Origin: Rhodoferax ferrireducens T118
GTDB lineage: Bacteria > Pseudomonadota > Gammaproteobacteria > Burkholderiales > Burkholderiaceae_C
Assembly (NCBI RefSeq): GCF_000013605.1
Contig: NC_007908.1
Span: 2,170,001-2,234,000, forward strand
Length of the DNA: 64,000 nt
Direction: 5' to 3'
Below the pieces are notes generated by a model. That model had not been told where the DNA came from, did no database searches, and saw nothing but the letters and a program-made list of their open reading frames with translations. This document shows positions 37,401 through 48,558 of the stretch, one piece after another. Numbering within the stretch: position 1 is the first letter of the stretch; the number at the start of each line of letters is the position of its first letter. The position numbers and the translations under genes are program-made.

Positions 37401-38025
37401 GTCGGGCCATCTGTTTGACGAGGTGGCTTTGGAAGTGCGCCGCTTTGCCAAGCGTCAGATCGACGACCTGATTGACATCCGCGAGCCGCAGTTGCTGGCC
37501 GGCATCATCACTGATTTTCGGGTCATCAACGGCCAGCGCGGCAAGCTGGCGCTGTTCAAGCTCGACGATAAATCGGGTGTGATCGAGGCACGAGCCGATG
37601 AAGCGCTGATCAACGCGCACAAGAATTTGCTCAAGGACGACGAACTGGTGATCGTCATGGGCCAGTTGAAACCGGACCGTTTTTCAGGCGGTATGCAGCT
37701 CACGGTGACGCAGATTTGGGATTTGGAGCAGGCGCGCTGCCGCTTTGGCAAGTTTTTGCGGCTGGTGGTGAGCACGCAGCCCGGCCAGGCGCCCGATATC
37801 GCCCGCATGGCCCGGGACTACCCGCCGCTGCGCGAAGTCACCGAGCAGGGCGAGCTGCTGCGCGGCCTGGGCGTGCGGCTGTCGGTGACCTGCCAGGGGG
37901 AGGGCGTTCGGGCTGCGGCGGAGTTGCAACTGGGGGAACGTGCCAAGTTTTACCCCAGCAACGCGGCGCTGGCGGGCTGGCGGGTGCAGGCGGGGGCGGG
38001 GAAGTCTGACATTGTTTATGAGTGA
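34468..38025 (+). CDS. dnaE: DNA polymerase III alpha subunit
   Basis: The replicative polymerase, 1185 residues, near the family's usual length. It has an N-terminal PHP domain (IHLRLHTEFSVVDG), the palm with catalytic aspartates in PDFDIDFC near 404 and a third Asp in VKFDFLGL near 573, the fingers (NALYRPGPMDLIP), helix-hairpin-helix region and OB fold with the clamp-binding area in the last third. The first PHP residues differ slightly from the common HLHSE form. A dispersed repeat starts one base after the stop, then a large inverted-repeat element. Confidence 0.98.
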   Translation: MFIHLRLHTEFSVVDGTNRIGDSVKAAAADGQPALAITDLSNLFGAIKFYKAARKCGVKPLIGAEIWLEGLGQDASALSRLLLLVQNKQGYLNLSELLARAWTQQGNKAQASVKLDWLKELGEGLIVLSGAQAGPVGQALLQGDVARALDAALQLAGVFTHRFYLELQRAGRPDDEAHVVATVQLAARAGLPVVATHPIQFAGPDDFEAHEARVCIADGEILSNPRRVRRFTREQYFKSSAQMQALFADVPSALANTLEIARRCNLTLVLDKPQLPDFPTPEVNGQRMTPDDYFRYASHEGLKERMAHLYPDAAQRGQEMPRYLARLEFELNTIVKMGFPGYFLIVGDFINWAKNNGCPVGPGRGSGAGSLVAYSLKITDLDPLRYNLLFERFLNPERVSMPDFDIDFCQTNRNLVIDYVKSKYGKDAVSQIVTFGTMAARAAVRDVGRVLDMSYTFCDGISKLIPNKPGVSVSLQLPPPDRKKDDKTVYAVEAEPLLAEREAKEEDVKTLLELARKLEGLTRNVGMHAGGVLIAPGKLTDFCPLYQQPGSDSAVSQFDKYDVEAIGLVKFDFLGLATLTILEIARDFIIERHRGQENFAFENLPLDDMRVYKLFQEGKTEAVFQFESRGMQGMLKDAKPTRLEDLIALNALYRPGPMDLIPSFVARKHGREVVEYPHPLVAEMLSETYGIMVYQEQVMQTAQILGGYSLGGADMLRRAMGKKDADEMARQRQIFRDGAAKNNINQAKADEVFDLMEKFAGYGFNKSHAAAYSLLAYHTAWLKVHYTAEFFCANMTVEMDDTDKLKVLYEDALKMGLTFEPPDVNRGGSRFEPISDKVIRYGLSAIKGSGQQAIEAIVAAREGRGVGPSGDVAGPFKSLFDFCVRVDRSRVNKRTVEALIKAGAFDAIQLNRASLLASTDLAFEFGAAALANANQGGLFDMDDDAQGSSTQEPELVQAVPWGVKERLTFEKTAVGFYLSGHLFDEVALEVRRFAKRQIDDLIDIREPQLLAGIITDFRVINGQRGKLALFKLDDKSGVIEARADEALINAHKNLLKDDELVIVMGQLKPDRFSGGMQLTVTQIWDLEQARCRFGKFLRLVVSTQPGQAPDIARMARDYPPLREVTEQGELLRGLGVRLSVTCQGEGVRAAAELQLGERAKFYPSNAALAGWRVQAGAGKSDIVYE

Positions 38026-38080
38026 AATAGGGTTCTAGCCCCCGTGTTTTGTGTCTAAGTAGCTATTGGATTTATAGCTG
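38026..38080 (-). repeat. Dispersed ~57-base repeat, copy E after dnaE
   Basis: Minus-strand copy: AGCTATAAATCCAATAGCTA, then ACACGGGGGCTAGAACCC. It begins immediately after the dnaE stop codon and abuts the large inverted-repeat element 2. Confidence 0.75.
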
Positions 38081-38083
38081 TTT

Positions 38084-38445
38084 TTTCCCCACTCACTCCC
38101 CCAACCCCTCTCTCGCCCCGCCGGGCGAAAGAGGGGAGCTTCATTTGGCCGCGTGTTTGAAGGTGGGAAAAGAGAAGTTCAACCGCTCGCTGGCCTCCAA
38201 GTGGCGGCATGGTATGACGAGACCGAGCACCCAGGCAGATGCTGCGCTGGTTTTCAGCTTAGGCTTGGCATCGAGTTAACCTGACAATTAGCTGGATCGG
38301 CCGGTTCATGGGTTACCGCCTTTTTGAGACCAACGCGCCGTCAAGAACCAATTTCCCACCTTAAGGGACGCGGCCAAATGTGGCGGTTAGCTCCCTCTTT
38401 CGCCCGGCGGGGCGAGAGAGGGCGGGGGGAGTGAGTGGGGGAAGA
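38084..38445. repeat. Large hairpin-armed inverted-repeat element 2
   Basis: About 360 bases between dnaE and the ABC-F gene. The ends are near-perfect inverted copies (CCCCACTCACTCCC on the left, GGGGGAGTGAGTGGGGG on the right), followed by the CGCCCCGCCGGGCG hairpin, GGGGAGCT and GGCCGCGT blocks. The longer centre holds no gene. It fills most of the gap 38026-38521. Confidence 0.82.
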
Positions 38446-38521
38446 ACAGGCGTGAGCAAATGACAAAAGTCTTGACGTGAAATAACGTTCATCTCGCCCG
38501 ACGGCCTGAAATCCTTGAAAT

Positions 38522-40473
<1,952 letters not shown>

Positions 40474-40477
<4 letters not shown>

Positions 40478-40986
40478 GCAAGAAGAGTGTTTGTGTCTGG
40501 GCCGGATTGGCCGAGCGGCAAACCGAGAAAAACAAGGTGAGCTTTGGAAGGCTCTCTGAAGGATGAAATGGGTGTGAAGCCCAGCTGTTGGTAGAGCGCG
40601 AGGGCCTGCGTGTTGTGCGACCAGGTGCAGATGGCCGCTGTCGCGTAGCCCGCTTGCCTGGCGCGGCTGATGAGCGCCTGGGTCAGTGCGCGCGCCAGTC
40701 CCTGACGACGAAAGCCGTCCCGGACATAAACGCGTTTGATTTCTGCAATGCCGCTGTGCGCCGTGGCCGTATACGCGCCGCAACCCGCCAGTTCACCGCC
40801 GACGGTTGCCAGCACCACGGCGCCAACGGGCGCTGCGTAGCGTCCCGGCAACTGCTCGATGTCTTTCCAGATGGTGCTGTTTTTGGGGTCGTCGAGGTCG
40901 CGCGCAGCGTACTCCAGCAGCAGGCCTTTGAAAATCTCATAGTCTGCCGGGGTCGAAATATTTGTCAGCTGGAACAGTGCCTGCAT
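40474..40986 (-). CDS. GNAT family N-acetyltransferase
   Basis: 170 residues. The acetyl-CoA motif is IKRVYVRDGFRRQGLARALT (Arg-Arg-Gln-Gly-Leu-Ala) around residues 84-103, with the LYQQLGF segment near 140. Substrate unknown. Its stop codon overlaps the ABC-F start by ATGA, so both are in one transcript; prmB ends 10 bases upstream on the same strand, so the run dapC to ABC-F may be co-transcribed. Confidence 0.85.
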
Positions 40987-40996
40987 GGTCTTGGTA

Positions 40997-41929
40997 CTAG
41001 TCCTGCCGGGCTTCCTGGTTGGCCCTCAGGGCCTCCCGTGTCAGCAGCAGCACCTGGTCTTCACCGGCGCTGGTTTCCAGCCAGATCGCTTCCAGCCTGG
41101 GGAAGGCCGCTTCAAAGTGTTCGCGCTCGTTGCCGATTTCCAGCACCAGCACGGCGTCTTCATTCATGTGCTGCGGCGCCTCACGCAAGAGTCTGCGGAT
41201 GAAGTCCATGCCATCCTGGCCGCCGGCGCGGTTGCCGTCCAGCGCCAGCGCGGGCTCGGCGTGAAATTCAGGCGGCAGTGCGGCCATGCTCTGCAAGTTG
41301 ACGTAGGGCGGGTTGCACAAAATCAGGTCGTAGCGGCCCGGCAGGCGAGCAAAGCCATCCGATTCGATCAGGGTGATGCGCCCGCCCAGGCCATGTTTGT
41401 CAACGTTGATGCGGGCCACCGCCAGGGCCTCCTTTGACAAGTCAGAGGCATCCACCGTCACGTCCGGGTAAGCCATGGCCGCCAGCACGGCCAGACTGCC
41501 GTTGCCGCAGCACAGGTCCAGCACGGCGTGGGTGGCATCGCTGAGCCAGTAGTCAATGCCGCCGTTCACCAGCAACTCGGCAATCAGCGAGCGCGGCACG
41601 ATGGCGCGCGGGTCGACGTAAAACGGCACGCCCATCAACCAGGCTTCCTGCGTCAGGTAAGCGGCGGGCTGGCGGGATGTGATTCTTGCTCTTATAAGAG
41701 TAGCTACCTGCTCCTGTTCCACTGGGGCTACAGGCCGATTTGCTGCAAATTGCGGCGCATCGGGCGCATCTGCTGGCGGTGTATCGAGTGGTGTATCGAG
41801 CGGCAGCCCGAGTTGCCACAGCACCAGCCAGGCGGCTTCGTCAAAGGCGTTGTCGGTGCCGTGGCCAAATGCCACCCCCGCCTCAGTGAGCTGGGCGGCA
41901 GCTGCTTCGATCAGTTCCAGCACCGTCAT
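40997..41929 (-). CDS. prmB: Ribosomal protein uL3 N5-glutamine methyltransferase
   Basis: 310 residues. Methylates a glutamine of ribosomal protein L3 using S-adenosylmethionine. Motifs: [16 protein letters not shown] for cofactor binding, the catalytic NPPYVN and [10 protein letters not shown]. The ATG at 41929 overlaps the dapE stop (ATGA). Residues 62-81 are encoded by an intragenic copy of the dispersed repeat, giving a linker longer than I expect for the family. Confidence 0.93.
   Translation of the reverse strand: MTVLELIEAAAAQLTEAGVAFGHGTDNAFDEAAWLVLWQLGLPLDTPLDTPPADAPDAPQFAANRPVAPVEQEQVATLIRARITSRQPAAYLTQEAWLMGVPFYVDPRAIVPRSLIAELLVNGGIDYWLSDATHAVLDLCCGNGSLAVLAAMAYPDVTVDASDLSKEALAVARINVDKHGLGGRITLIESDGFARLPGRYDLILCNPPYVNLQSMAALPPEFHAEPALALDGNRAGGQDGMDFIRRLLREAPQHMNEDAVLVLEIGNEREHFEAAFPRLEAIWLETSAGEDQVLLLTREALRANQEARQD
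41688..41745 (+). repeat. Dispersed ~57-base repeat, copy B inside prmB
   Basis: GCTCTTATAAGAGTAGCTA, then ACTGGGGCTACAGGCC and GATTTGC, aligning with copy A. It lies antisense to prmB and is translated there as [19 protein letters not shown], in the linker before the methyltransferase core. Confidence 0.75.
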
Positions 41930-43101
41930 GCGCTCAGCCCCGCACTCAGGTTCTCCAGCACGCGCCGGTAGATGTTTGTCAAAGGCTCGATATCGGCAAC
42001 GTTGATGTGTTCGTCGATCTTGTGGATGCTGGCATTGGGCGGGCCGAACTCGATGACCTGGGGGCAAATTCTGGCAATAAAACGGCCGTCGCTGGTGCCC
42101 CCGGTGGTGGAGAGAACGGTGGTCAGGCCGGTCTCTTGTTTGATCGCGTCCACCACCGCGTCGACCAGTGTGCCGGGCTCGGTCAGGAACGGCGTGCCAC
42201 CGAGCGTCCACGCCAGCTCGTAGTCGAGCTCGTGGCGCTCCAGCACCGCAGCCAGCCGGGTCTGCAGCGACTCGGGTGTGGACTCGGTGGAAAAGCGGAA
42301 GTTGAAGTCAATCACCACCGCGCCCGGAATCACATTGCTGGCGCCGGTGCCGCTGTGGATGTTGCTGATCTGCCAGGAGGTGGGCGGGAAGAACGCGTTG
42401 CCCCGGTCCCATTCGACGCCCACCAACTCGGCCAGCGCGGGTGCGACCAGATGAATCGGGTTTTTGGCCAGGTGCGGGTAGGCGATATGGCCTTGCACAC
42501 CTTTGACGGTCAAGCGGGCGCTGAGCGTGCCGCGGCGGCCGTTTTTGATCATGTCGCCGGTGCGCTCCAGGGAGGTGGGCTCACCGACGATGCAGTAATC
42601 GATGCGTTCGCCGCGCGCCTGCAGCGCTTCACAGACTTTGACCGTGCCATCCAGCGCCGGGCCTTCTTCGTCGCTGGTGAGCAAAAAACCGATGGCCAAA
42701 GCCGTGTCCGGCTGGGCCGTCAAAAACTCTTCAACCGCGACGACGAACGCCGCCAGCGAGGTTTTCATGTCGGCCGCGCCGCGACCGTACAACTTGCCAT
42801 CGAACTGGGTGGGTGTGAACGGATGGCAGCGCCATTGCTGCACCGGGCCGCTGGGCACGATGTCGGTGTGGCCGGCAAAAACTACTAATTTGGTAGTGTG
42901 TTGCGCAGATTTGACGGGGGCTGCAGCCCGTTTTGCCCACAAATTGGTGACGCGGAAATCAGCCGGGCCGCTGGTGATGGTTTCACAGCTAAAGCCCAGC
43001 GGGGCGAGTCGTTCAGCGATGATTTGCTGGCAGCCGGCATCATCGGGCGTGAGCGAGGGGCGGGCGATCAGTTGTTCGGCCAGGTGCAGAGTTTTTGGCA
43101 T
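41926..43101 (-). CDS. dapE: Succinyl-diaminopimelate desuccinylase
   Basis: 391 residues, M20 metallopeptidase family. It cleaves N-succinyl-LL-diaminopimelate in lysine and peptidoglycan synthesis. Zinc-site motifs: [13 protein letters not shown] (His78, Asp80), [10 protein letters not shown], and [10 protein letters not shown] with the catalytic Glu pair. The ATG at 43101 was chosen over an upstream TTG. Residues 54-74, just before the first zinc motif, come from an in-frame dispersed repeat and form an insertion of about 15 residues. It sits between pilU and prmB. Confidence 0.95.
   Translation of the reverse strand: MPKTLHLAEQLIARPSLTPDDAGCQQIIAERLAPLGFSCETITSGPADFRVTNLWAKRAAAPVKSAQHTTKLVVFAGHTDIVPSGPVQQWRCHPFTPTQFDGKLYGRGAADMKTSLAAFVVAVEEFLTAQPDTALAIGFLLTSDEEGPALDGTVKVCEALQARGERIDYCIVGEPTSLERTGDMIKNGRRGTLSARLTVKGVQGHIAYPHLAKNPIHLVAPALAELVGVEWDRGNAFFPPTSWQISNIHSGTGASNVIPGAVVIDFNFRFSTESTPESLQTRLAAVLERHELDYELAWTLGGTPFLTEPGTLVDAVVDAIKQETGLTTVLSTTGGTSDGRFIARICPQVIEFGPPNASIHKIDEHINVADIEPLTNIYRRVLENLSAGLSA
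42880..42940 (+). repeat. Dispersed ~57-base repeat, copy C inside dapE
   Basis: ACTACTAATTTGGTAGTGTG, then TTTGACGGGGGCTGCAGCCC and TTTTGCC. Antisense to dapE; translated as [16 protein letters not shown]. Same orientation and phase as copies B and D. Confidence 0.72.
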
Positions 43102-43120
43102 CAGCTTCAAAATGGGTGGT

Positions 43121-44308
43121 TCACGACCCGTGTTTCACGTCGAACGTGATTTCGGTGAAGGAGGGTTGATCATCCGGGTCTTCGGCGGGCTCGGACGCTT
43201 GTGTCCGGGCGTTGAAGTCGTTTTGCAGGCGCCACATCAAATTGGTCGGTGAATCCGAGTTGAGCAGACCTTCTTTGCGGTCCACCACGCCTTCCAGGAT
43301 CAAGCGTGCGATGTCTTGCTCGAAGGTCTGGCCACCTTCGGCCATCGACTTTTCCATGGCGTCCTTGACGCCGGAGAAATCGCCTTTTTCAATCATTTCG
43401 GCCACCAGATTGGTGTTGAGCATGATTTCCACCGCCGGGATGCGTCCGCCGGCTGTGGTGCGAAGCAGACGCTGCGACACAATCGCCTTGAGCGAGGCGG
43501 ACAGATCGCCCAGCATGGTCTGGCGCACTTCGACCGGGTAAAAACTCAGGATCCGGTTGAGCGCCTGGTAGCTGTTGTTGGCGTGCAGGGTGGCCAGGCA
43601 CAAATGACCGGTCTGGGCGTAGGCAATGGCCGCCGACATGGTCTCACGGTCGCGGATTTCGCCAATCATGATCACGTCGGGGGCCTGGCGCAAAGCGTTC
43701 TTCAGGGCGATATGGGTCGACTGGGTGTCGGTGCCAACCTCACGCTGGTTGACCACCGAGCGCTTGTTTTTGAACAAGAACTCCATCGGGTCTTCAATCG
43801 TCAGGATATGGCCGGTGGCGTTGGCGTTGCGGTGGTCAATGATGGAGGCCATGGTGGTGCTTTTACCGGCACCGGTGGCGCCCACCATCAGCAGCAGGCC
43901 ACGCTTTTCCATGATCAACTGGCCCAGAATCAGGGGCACACCCAGCGTATCAAGCGCTGGGATGTCGACCGAGATATAGCGGATCACCGCCGCGATGGAG
44001 CCGCGCTGGCGCATCGCGCTGATGCGAAAGCGGCCGACGCCCGCCAGCGACCAACCGATGTTGAGCTCATTCAACTCTTCGAGTTCTTCGAGGCGGTTGG
44101 GTGGCAGTATTTCGGCCAGCAAATTGCGTGGCGCCTCGGGCGGCAGCATCTGGCTGTTGATCGGGACGCATTGGCCGTTGATGCGGATCAGGGCTGGCGA
44201 GTTGGAGGACAAATAAACGTCGGACGCTTTTTTCTCGCTCATCAGGCGAAGAATTCGCTCCATGGTGCCGGAGGTGCCCGGTGTTGCGTTTGGTGCGCTG
44301 GTTGCCAT
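43121..44308 (-). CDS. pilU: PilT/PilU-type IV pilus retraction ATPase
   Basis: 395 residues, hexameric secretion-type ATPase of type IV pilus retraction. N-terminal PAS-like part ([18 protein letters not shown]), Walker [10 protein letters not shown] near 143-151, Asp box (IEDPMEF), Walker B ([12 protein letters not shown]) and His box (LATLHANN). The C-terminal extension past residue 350 suits PilU better than PilT. The position between dapD and dapE is a conserved betaproteobacterial arrangement. Confidence 0.9.
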   Translation of the reverse strand: MATSAPNATPGTSGTMERILRLMSEKKASDVYLSSNSPALIRINGQCVPINSQMLPPEAPRNLLAEILPPNRLEELEELNELNIGWSLAGVGRFRISAMRQRGSIAAVIRYISVDIPALDTLGVPLILGQLIMEKRGLLLMVGATGAGKSTTMASIIDHRNANATGHILTIEDPMEFLFKNKRSVVNQREVGTDTQSTHIALKNALRQAPDVIMIGEIRDRETMSAAIAYAQTGHLCLATLHANNSYQALNRILSFYPVEVRQTMLGDLSASLKAIVSQRLLRTTAGGRIPAVEIMLNTNLVAEMIEKGDFSGVKDAMEKSMAEGGQTFEQDIARLILEGVVDRKEGLLNSDSPTNLMWRLQNDFNARTQASEPAEDPDDQPSFTEITFDVKHGS

Positions 44309-44349
44309 GCTTGCGTCCCGGTTTCTATGCGTGTGGGGGTCGAAAAAAA

Positions 44350-45174
44350 TCAGTCGCGCAGCAGGTCGTTCAAGCTGGTTTTGGCCCGTGTCTGTGCATC
44401 CACCCGTTTGACAATGATGGCCGCGTACAGGCTGTATTTGCCCTCGTTCTTGGGCAGGCTTCCGCTGATGACAACCGAGCCGCTGGGGATGCGGCCATAG
44501 CTCACGGTGTCGGTGGCGCGGTCATAAATGGGCGTGCTTTGCCCGAGGTAAACGCCCATCGAGATGACCGAGTTTTCTTCCACGATCACGCCTTCCACCA
44601 CCTCGGAGCGGGCGCCGATGAAGCAGTTGTCCTCGATGATGGTGGGGCCGGCCTGCATTGGCTCCAGCACGCCGCCAATACCAACGCCGCCGCTCAGGTG
44701 CACATGCTTGCCGATCTGCGCGCAGGAGCCCACGGTGGCCCAGGTGTCGACCATCGTGCCTTCATCGACATAGGCGCCGATGTTGACGTAGGAGGGCATC
44801 AGGATCACGCCCTTGGCCAGGTAACTGCCGCGCCGCGCCACCGCCGGTGGCACCACACGCACGCCCGAGGCCTTCATGGCTTCTTCGTCGAGGTGGGCAA
44901 ATTTGGTTGGCACCTTGTCATAAAAGCCCAGGTCACCGGCTTTCATGACCTGGTTGTCGGTGAGACGAAAGCTCAGCAGCACGGCTTTTTTGATCCACTG
45001 GTGCGTGGTCCATTGGCCCACGCTCTCGCGGGTGGCGACGCGCAAGCGCCCGGCGTTGAGGTCGGAGATGACGTGCTCGACCGCATCAAGCACTTCTTTG
45101 GGGGCGGCGGCGCTGGACAGATTGGCACGGTCTTCCCAGGCCGCGTCGATGATGGATTGCAGTTGTTGCGTCAT
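44350..45174 (-). CDS. dapD: Tetrahydrodipicolinate N-succinyltransferase
   Basis: 274 residues, the usual length. Succinylates tetrahydrodipicolinate in the lysine/diaminopimelate pathway, as a trimer of left-handed parallel beta-helices. The hexapeptide-repeat region runs from about 110 ([48 protein letters not shown]). The ATG at 45174 matches the family start [14 protein letters not shown]. dapC ends 35 bases upstream on the same strand. Confidence 0.97.
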   Translation of the reverse strand: MTQQLQSIIDAAWEDRANLSSAAAPKEVLDAVEHVISDLNAGRLRVATRESVGQWTTHQWIKKAVLLSFRLTDNQVMKAGDLGFYDKVPTKFAHLDEEAMKASGVRVVPPAVARRGSYLAKGVILMPSYVNIGAYVDEGTMVDTWATVGSCAQIGKHVHLSGGVGIGGVLEPMQAGPTIIEDNCFIGARSEVVEGVIVEENSVISMGVYLGQSTPIYDRATDTVSYGRIPSGSVVISGSLPKNEGKYSLYAAIIVKRVDAQTRAKTSLNDLLRD

Positions 45175-45209
45175 GAAAATTCTTCTCGGGAGGTGAAACC
45201 GTTTCGGTT

Positions 45210-46439
45210 TCAGGTTCTGGATTTGACAAATTGCGCGATGCGCCGGGCGGCTTCCACGCATTCGGCGGTTTCGGCCACCAGCGCCATGCGGATACGCCCG
45301 GCACCGGGGTTGCCGCCTTGCGCTTCACGCGCCAGGTAGGAGCCGGGTAAAACCGTCACATTGTAAAGAGCGAACAAGTCGCGGGCAAAGTCGGTGTCAT
45401 TGCCCTTCACTTTGGCCCATAAATAAAAGCCGGCGTCGGGCAGCGCCACGTCCAGCACCTCGGCCAGCAAGGGGGTGACCTGGGCGAATTTGCTGCGGTA
45501 CAGCGCCCGGTTCTCGACTACATGCTGCTCATCGCGCCAGGCCGCCGTGCTGGCGGCTTGCACCACCGGGCTCATGGCGCAGCCGTGGTACGTGCGGTAG
45601 AGCAAAAACTGCTTGATGATGGCGGCGTCACCGGCCACAAAACCGCTGCGCATGCCGGGCACATTGCTGCGTTTGGACAGGCTGGTGAGTGAAATCAGGT
45701 TCTTGAAGTCCAGCCGGCCGAGTTGCGCCGCGGCTTCCATGCCGCCCAGCGGCGGTCCACCCTGGGCGTCGTCGTGGAAATAAATCTCGCTGTAGCACTC
45801 GTCGGAGCCAATGACAAAGCCGTGCCGGTCGCTCAGTTCAAACAGCATTTGCCACTCCGACAAGGGCATCACCGCGCCGGTCGGGTTGCCCGGCGAACAG
45901 ACGATCAGCAGTTGGGTGCGCGCCCACACGCTAGCTGGCACAACGGCCCAGTCGGGTGCAAAGTTACGCGCCGGGTCGCTGGCGACGTAGTAGGGCTGGG
46001 CACCGGCCAGCAGCGTGGCGCCTTCGTAGATTTGGTAAAACGGATTGGGGCAGACCACCAGCGGTTTTTCATGCCCAAGCTGGCGAGCGCCGGGGTCAAC
46101 CACGGTTTGGGTCAGGGCGAACAAGGCTTCGCGCGAGCCGGTCACCGGCAGCATCTGCGTGGCCGGGTCGGCGTGGATGGCATAGCGTTTCTTCAGCCAC
46201 TGGGCAAAGGCTTCGCGCAGGGCGGGCTCGCCCTGCGTGGCCGGGTAGCTGGCCAGGCCACTGGGCGTGCGCCCAATAGCCTCGATCATGGCTTGTTGAA
46301 TGAAGGCGGGGGTGGCGTGTTTGGGTTCCCCCAGCCCGAGGCTGATCGGCCGCAAGGCTGGATTGGGGGTGACGCCGGAGAAAAGTTGCCGCAGCCGCTC
46401 AAACGGGTAGGGCTGCAAAAGAGTGAGCAGTGGATTCAT
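45210..46439 (-). CDS. dapC: Succinyldiaminopimelate transaminase
   Basis: 409 residues, fold-type I PLP aminotransferase. It converts N-succinyl-2-amino-6-ketopimelate to the diaminopimelate derivative. Visible are the PLP-lysine region [18 protein letters not shown], the substrate motif [12 protein letters not shown] and the start [18 protein letters not shown]. It leads the row dapC-dapD-pilU-dapE-prmB, which makes the DapC assignment stronger than a generic aminotransferase call. Confidence 0.95.
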   Translation of the reverse strand: MNPLLTLLQPYPFERLRQLFSGVTPNPALRPISLGLGEPKHATPAFIQQAMIEAIGRTPSGLASYPATQGEPALREAFAQWLKKRYAIHADPATQMLPVTGSREALFALTQTVVDPGARQLGHEKPLVVCPNPFYQIYEGATLLAGAQPYYVASDPARNFAPDWAVVPASVWARTQLLIVCSPGNPTGAVMPLSEWQMLFELSDRHGFVIGSDECYSEIYFHDDAQGGPPLGGMEAAAQLGRLDFKNLISLTSLSKRSNVPGMRSGFVAGDAAIIKQFLLYRTYHGCAMSPVVQAASTAAWRDEQHVVENRALYRSKFAQVTPLLAEVLDVALPDAGFYLWAKVKGNDTDFARDLFALYNVTVLPGSYLAREAQGGNPGAGRIRMALVAETAECVEAARRIAQFVKSRT

Positions 46440-46507
46440 GGGCAGCGATTATCCCGCCTGAGCGGCGGGCCTGGCTGTCGCGCCACCGACCGGCGAGCAA
46501 AGACGGC

Positions 46508-46699
46508 TTATTTTCTGGTTTTTTTGCGCGCTGGCGCCGATTTAGCTGCTGATTTGGCTGCGGGTTTGACGGCTGGCTTGGCGACAGGCTTGACGGCTGA
46601 GGCCTTGGGGACGTCGCCGATCAGGGACTTGACCGGGCAGATTTTGAAGACCGGGCATTTCTTGCAGCCGACGGCAATGGCGATGGGGCAGATGGTCAT
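46508..46699 (-). CDS. Small Cys-rich protein with Ala/Lys/Pro tail
   Basis: 63 residues. The first 27 hold four cysteines (MTICPIAIAVGCKKCPVFKICP), arranged C-x7-C-x2-C-x5-C, a possible metal or iron-sulfur site. The remainder is a low-complexity basic tail (KPVAKPAVKPAAKSAAKS). An AGGA-type ribosome site precedes the ATG at 46699. It lies alone between mcd and dapC on the minus strand. I do not recognise the family. Confidence 0.65.
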   Translation of the reverse strand: MTICPIAIAVGCKKCPVFKICPVKSLIGDVPKASAVKPVAKPAVKPAAKSAAKSAPARKKTRK

Positions 46700-46793
46700 T
46701 ATTTTCCTGTCTGGGTGCTGGTGTTGAGCTTGCAGTATGCCCCTGCACCCGGTATGAATCCATACCGCTCGAAGGGGAACGCCCCTAATTCCG

Positions 46794-48350
46794 TCAAAAC
46801 CCCAGCGTTTCAACTTCGCTTGAAACCGCCAGTTTGCTGTTGGCAAACTGCGCCCGGTACTTGTCCAGCCGCTTCAGGTCGTACAGGTAATTGACCATCA
46901 TGCCGTAGGATTGTTTGAAGCCTTTGGCCGAGAGATCTCCGCCCCAGTTCAGCCGCTCGACGCGTGCGCCATTGCCCAGATGGAAACGCGTCACCGGATC
47001 CAGTGGCTTGCCTTGCGCCAGCTCGTGGCCCAGGTAGTGGGCGGCGCATTGCATCAGGAAGTGGCGCAGCGGCGATCTGGCGTCAAGTGACTGCGCCTGC
47101 TCGGCGGCGGCCAGCAGGTCCGCTGCCGCCAAGGGCTGCGCGCCCACGGCACTGGCAAGCGCGGCTCGGGTCTTTTCATCGAGCCGAGCCAGCATGGCGG
47201 TGACGTTCTTGCCCAGCCAACTGCGAAAACCCGGCATCGGCGAGAGGGTGGCAAAAGTGCGCAGGCGGGGAAACTCGGCCCTGAGGGTCTCCACCACGCG
47301 CTTGATCAGCGAGTCGCCAAAACTCATGCCGCGCAGACCGGTCTGGGTGCTGCTGATGGAGTAAAAGATGGCGGTTGTGGCTTTGGCCAGGTCGGCCGGT
47401 GCCGCCGCTTCGTCCAGCAGTGGCGAGATGGCGCAAGGCAGTTTGTCGAGCAGGGCCACCTCGACAAAGATCAGTGGTTCATTGGGCAACTGAGGATGGA
47501 AAAAACCGTAGCAGCGGCGGTCCGAATCAAGCCGGTTCTTGATGTCGTTCCAGCCGCGAATGTCATGCACCGCTTCGTATTTGATGAGCTTTTCGATCAG
47601 CGACGCGGGCGAATCCCAACTGATGCGGCGTAACTCCAGAAACGCCACGTCAAACCAGCTGGAAAAAAGGTTTTCCAGCTCGCCGTCCAGGGCCAGCAGG
47701 CGCTTTTCGGCTTTCAGGTGTGGCAGCAACTCGGTGCGCAGGCCAAGCAGAAATTGCATGCCTTCGGGGAACGCTGCAAAGCGTTGCAGCAAGCGGCTGC
47801 GCGGCGACACCAGCGCCCGGCGCAAGCTGATCTCGGCTTGCCCGGCGTCGGGCGTGTTTTGGGCCGCCTCGTAGTGTCCGCGCGCGGTCTCGACAATGTC
47901 GGGGTCGGGCGCAAACTGCTCGCTCATCAGCAGCCAGCAGTCGCGCCGCTGCGCGGGCGAGGCGGTGGCATACCAAAGTGCGAACTGACTGGCGCGGCGC
48001 CCGCCTTCGACCTCGCTGACCTGGCTGTCGACTACGGTCTGCAGTTCGGTCAGTGTGCGACGCAGCAAGCGCGGTGAGAGCGCCTCGTCCTTGTGGCGCA
48101 AGGTGCCTGCCAGGCGTTCGCGCAGGGAGCGGGAAGTCGATCGCTCACTCGTGCTGGTCGACGTTGACGGCTGGTTCACGGCCGCGGCGGTCGGTGTCGG
48201 CCTCGTTTCAGCCGTCGACACGTTATTATCTGCTCCCATATAAATAGCGCTTTGGCTATATTCCACGGGGGCTAGCGTCACTTTTTGCATTGAACCTGCG
48301 GTGGGCAGCAGTTTGGATACGCTGCGGGTGATCCAGTCGGAGGTATTCAT
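46794..48350 (-). CDS. mcd: Malonyl-CoA decarboxylase
   Basis: 518 residues. Converts malonyl-CoA to acetyl-CoA and CO2. The N-terminal helical part (about 90-220) is followed by the GNAT-like catalytic half with AIFYSISSTQTGLRGMSFG, LSPMPGFRSWLG, the His in MQCAAHYLGHEL and the Tyr in GMMVNYLYDLKR. The ATG at 48350 was chosen; residues 21-40 come from a dispersed repeat and the next 45 are Thr/Ser-rich linker, so the true functional start may be later. Divergent from an AraC-type regulator. Confidence 0.9.
   Translation of the reverse strand: MNTSDWITRSVSKLLPTAGSMQKVTLAPVEYSQSAIYMGADNNVSTAETRPTPTAAAVNQPSTSTSTSERSTSRSLRERLAGTLRHKDEALSPRLLRRTLTELQTVVDSQVSEVEGGRRASQFALWYATASPAQRRDCWLLMSEQFAPDPDIVETARGHYEAAQNTPDAGQAEISLRRALVSPRSRLLQRFAAFPEGMQFLLGLRTELLPHLKAEKRLLALDGELENLFSSWFDVAFLELRRISWDSPASLIEKLIKYEAVHDIRGWNDIKNRLDSDRRCYGFFHPQLPNEPLIFVEVALLDKLPCAISPLLDEAAAPADLAKATTAIFYSISSTQTGLRGMSFGDSLIKRVVETLRAEFPRLRTFATLSPMPGFRSWLGKNVTAMLARLDEKTRAALASAVGAQPLAAADLLAAAEQAQSLDARSPLRHFLMQCAAHYLGHELAQGKPLDPVTRFHLGNGARVERLNWGGDLSAKGFKQSYGMMVNYLYDLKRLDKYRAQFANSKLAVSSEVETLGF
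48232..48288 (+). repeat. Dispersed ~57-base repeat, copy D inside mcd
   Basis: CCATATAAATAGCGCTTTGG, then ACGGGGGCTAGCGTC and TTTTTGC. Antisense to mcd; translated as KVTLAPVEYSQSAIYMG in the poorly conserved N-terminal region. Confidence 0.7.
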
Positions 48351-48400
48351 GGTAAGTGCCTTCCTTTTATGCGGACAGCCTGAGACCGCTGGTCTACTAA

Positions 48401-48429
48401 CTTGCCATTTGCGCCAGTTGCTTGGCAAG
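48401..48429. promoter_or_regulatory. Inverted repeat between mcd and the AraC-type gene
   Basis: CTTGCCA (48401-48407) and TGGCAAG (48423-48429) are perfect inverted arms. A -10-like TATAGT on the plus strand is at 48448-48453. The gap between the divergent starts is about 208 bases, so this may be the regulator's operator. Confidence 0.4.
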
Positions 48430-48558
48430 CGGTGGCCGAATTCTCTCTGTATAGTACTGAGCATTCCGTGCCAAAGCAATTGCAGCTTGCGCCTGTTTTG
48501 TTGCGAGATGCGCCATTTTTTGTCGAAACTTCGTGGGCCATCGCGGTGGCAACCCCCT

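Noticed and set aside
40478..40783. Upstream extension of the ABC-F gene
   Set aside because: It overlaps the acetyltransferase in another frame; ATGA coupling at 40477 gives the true start.
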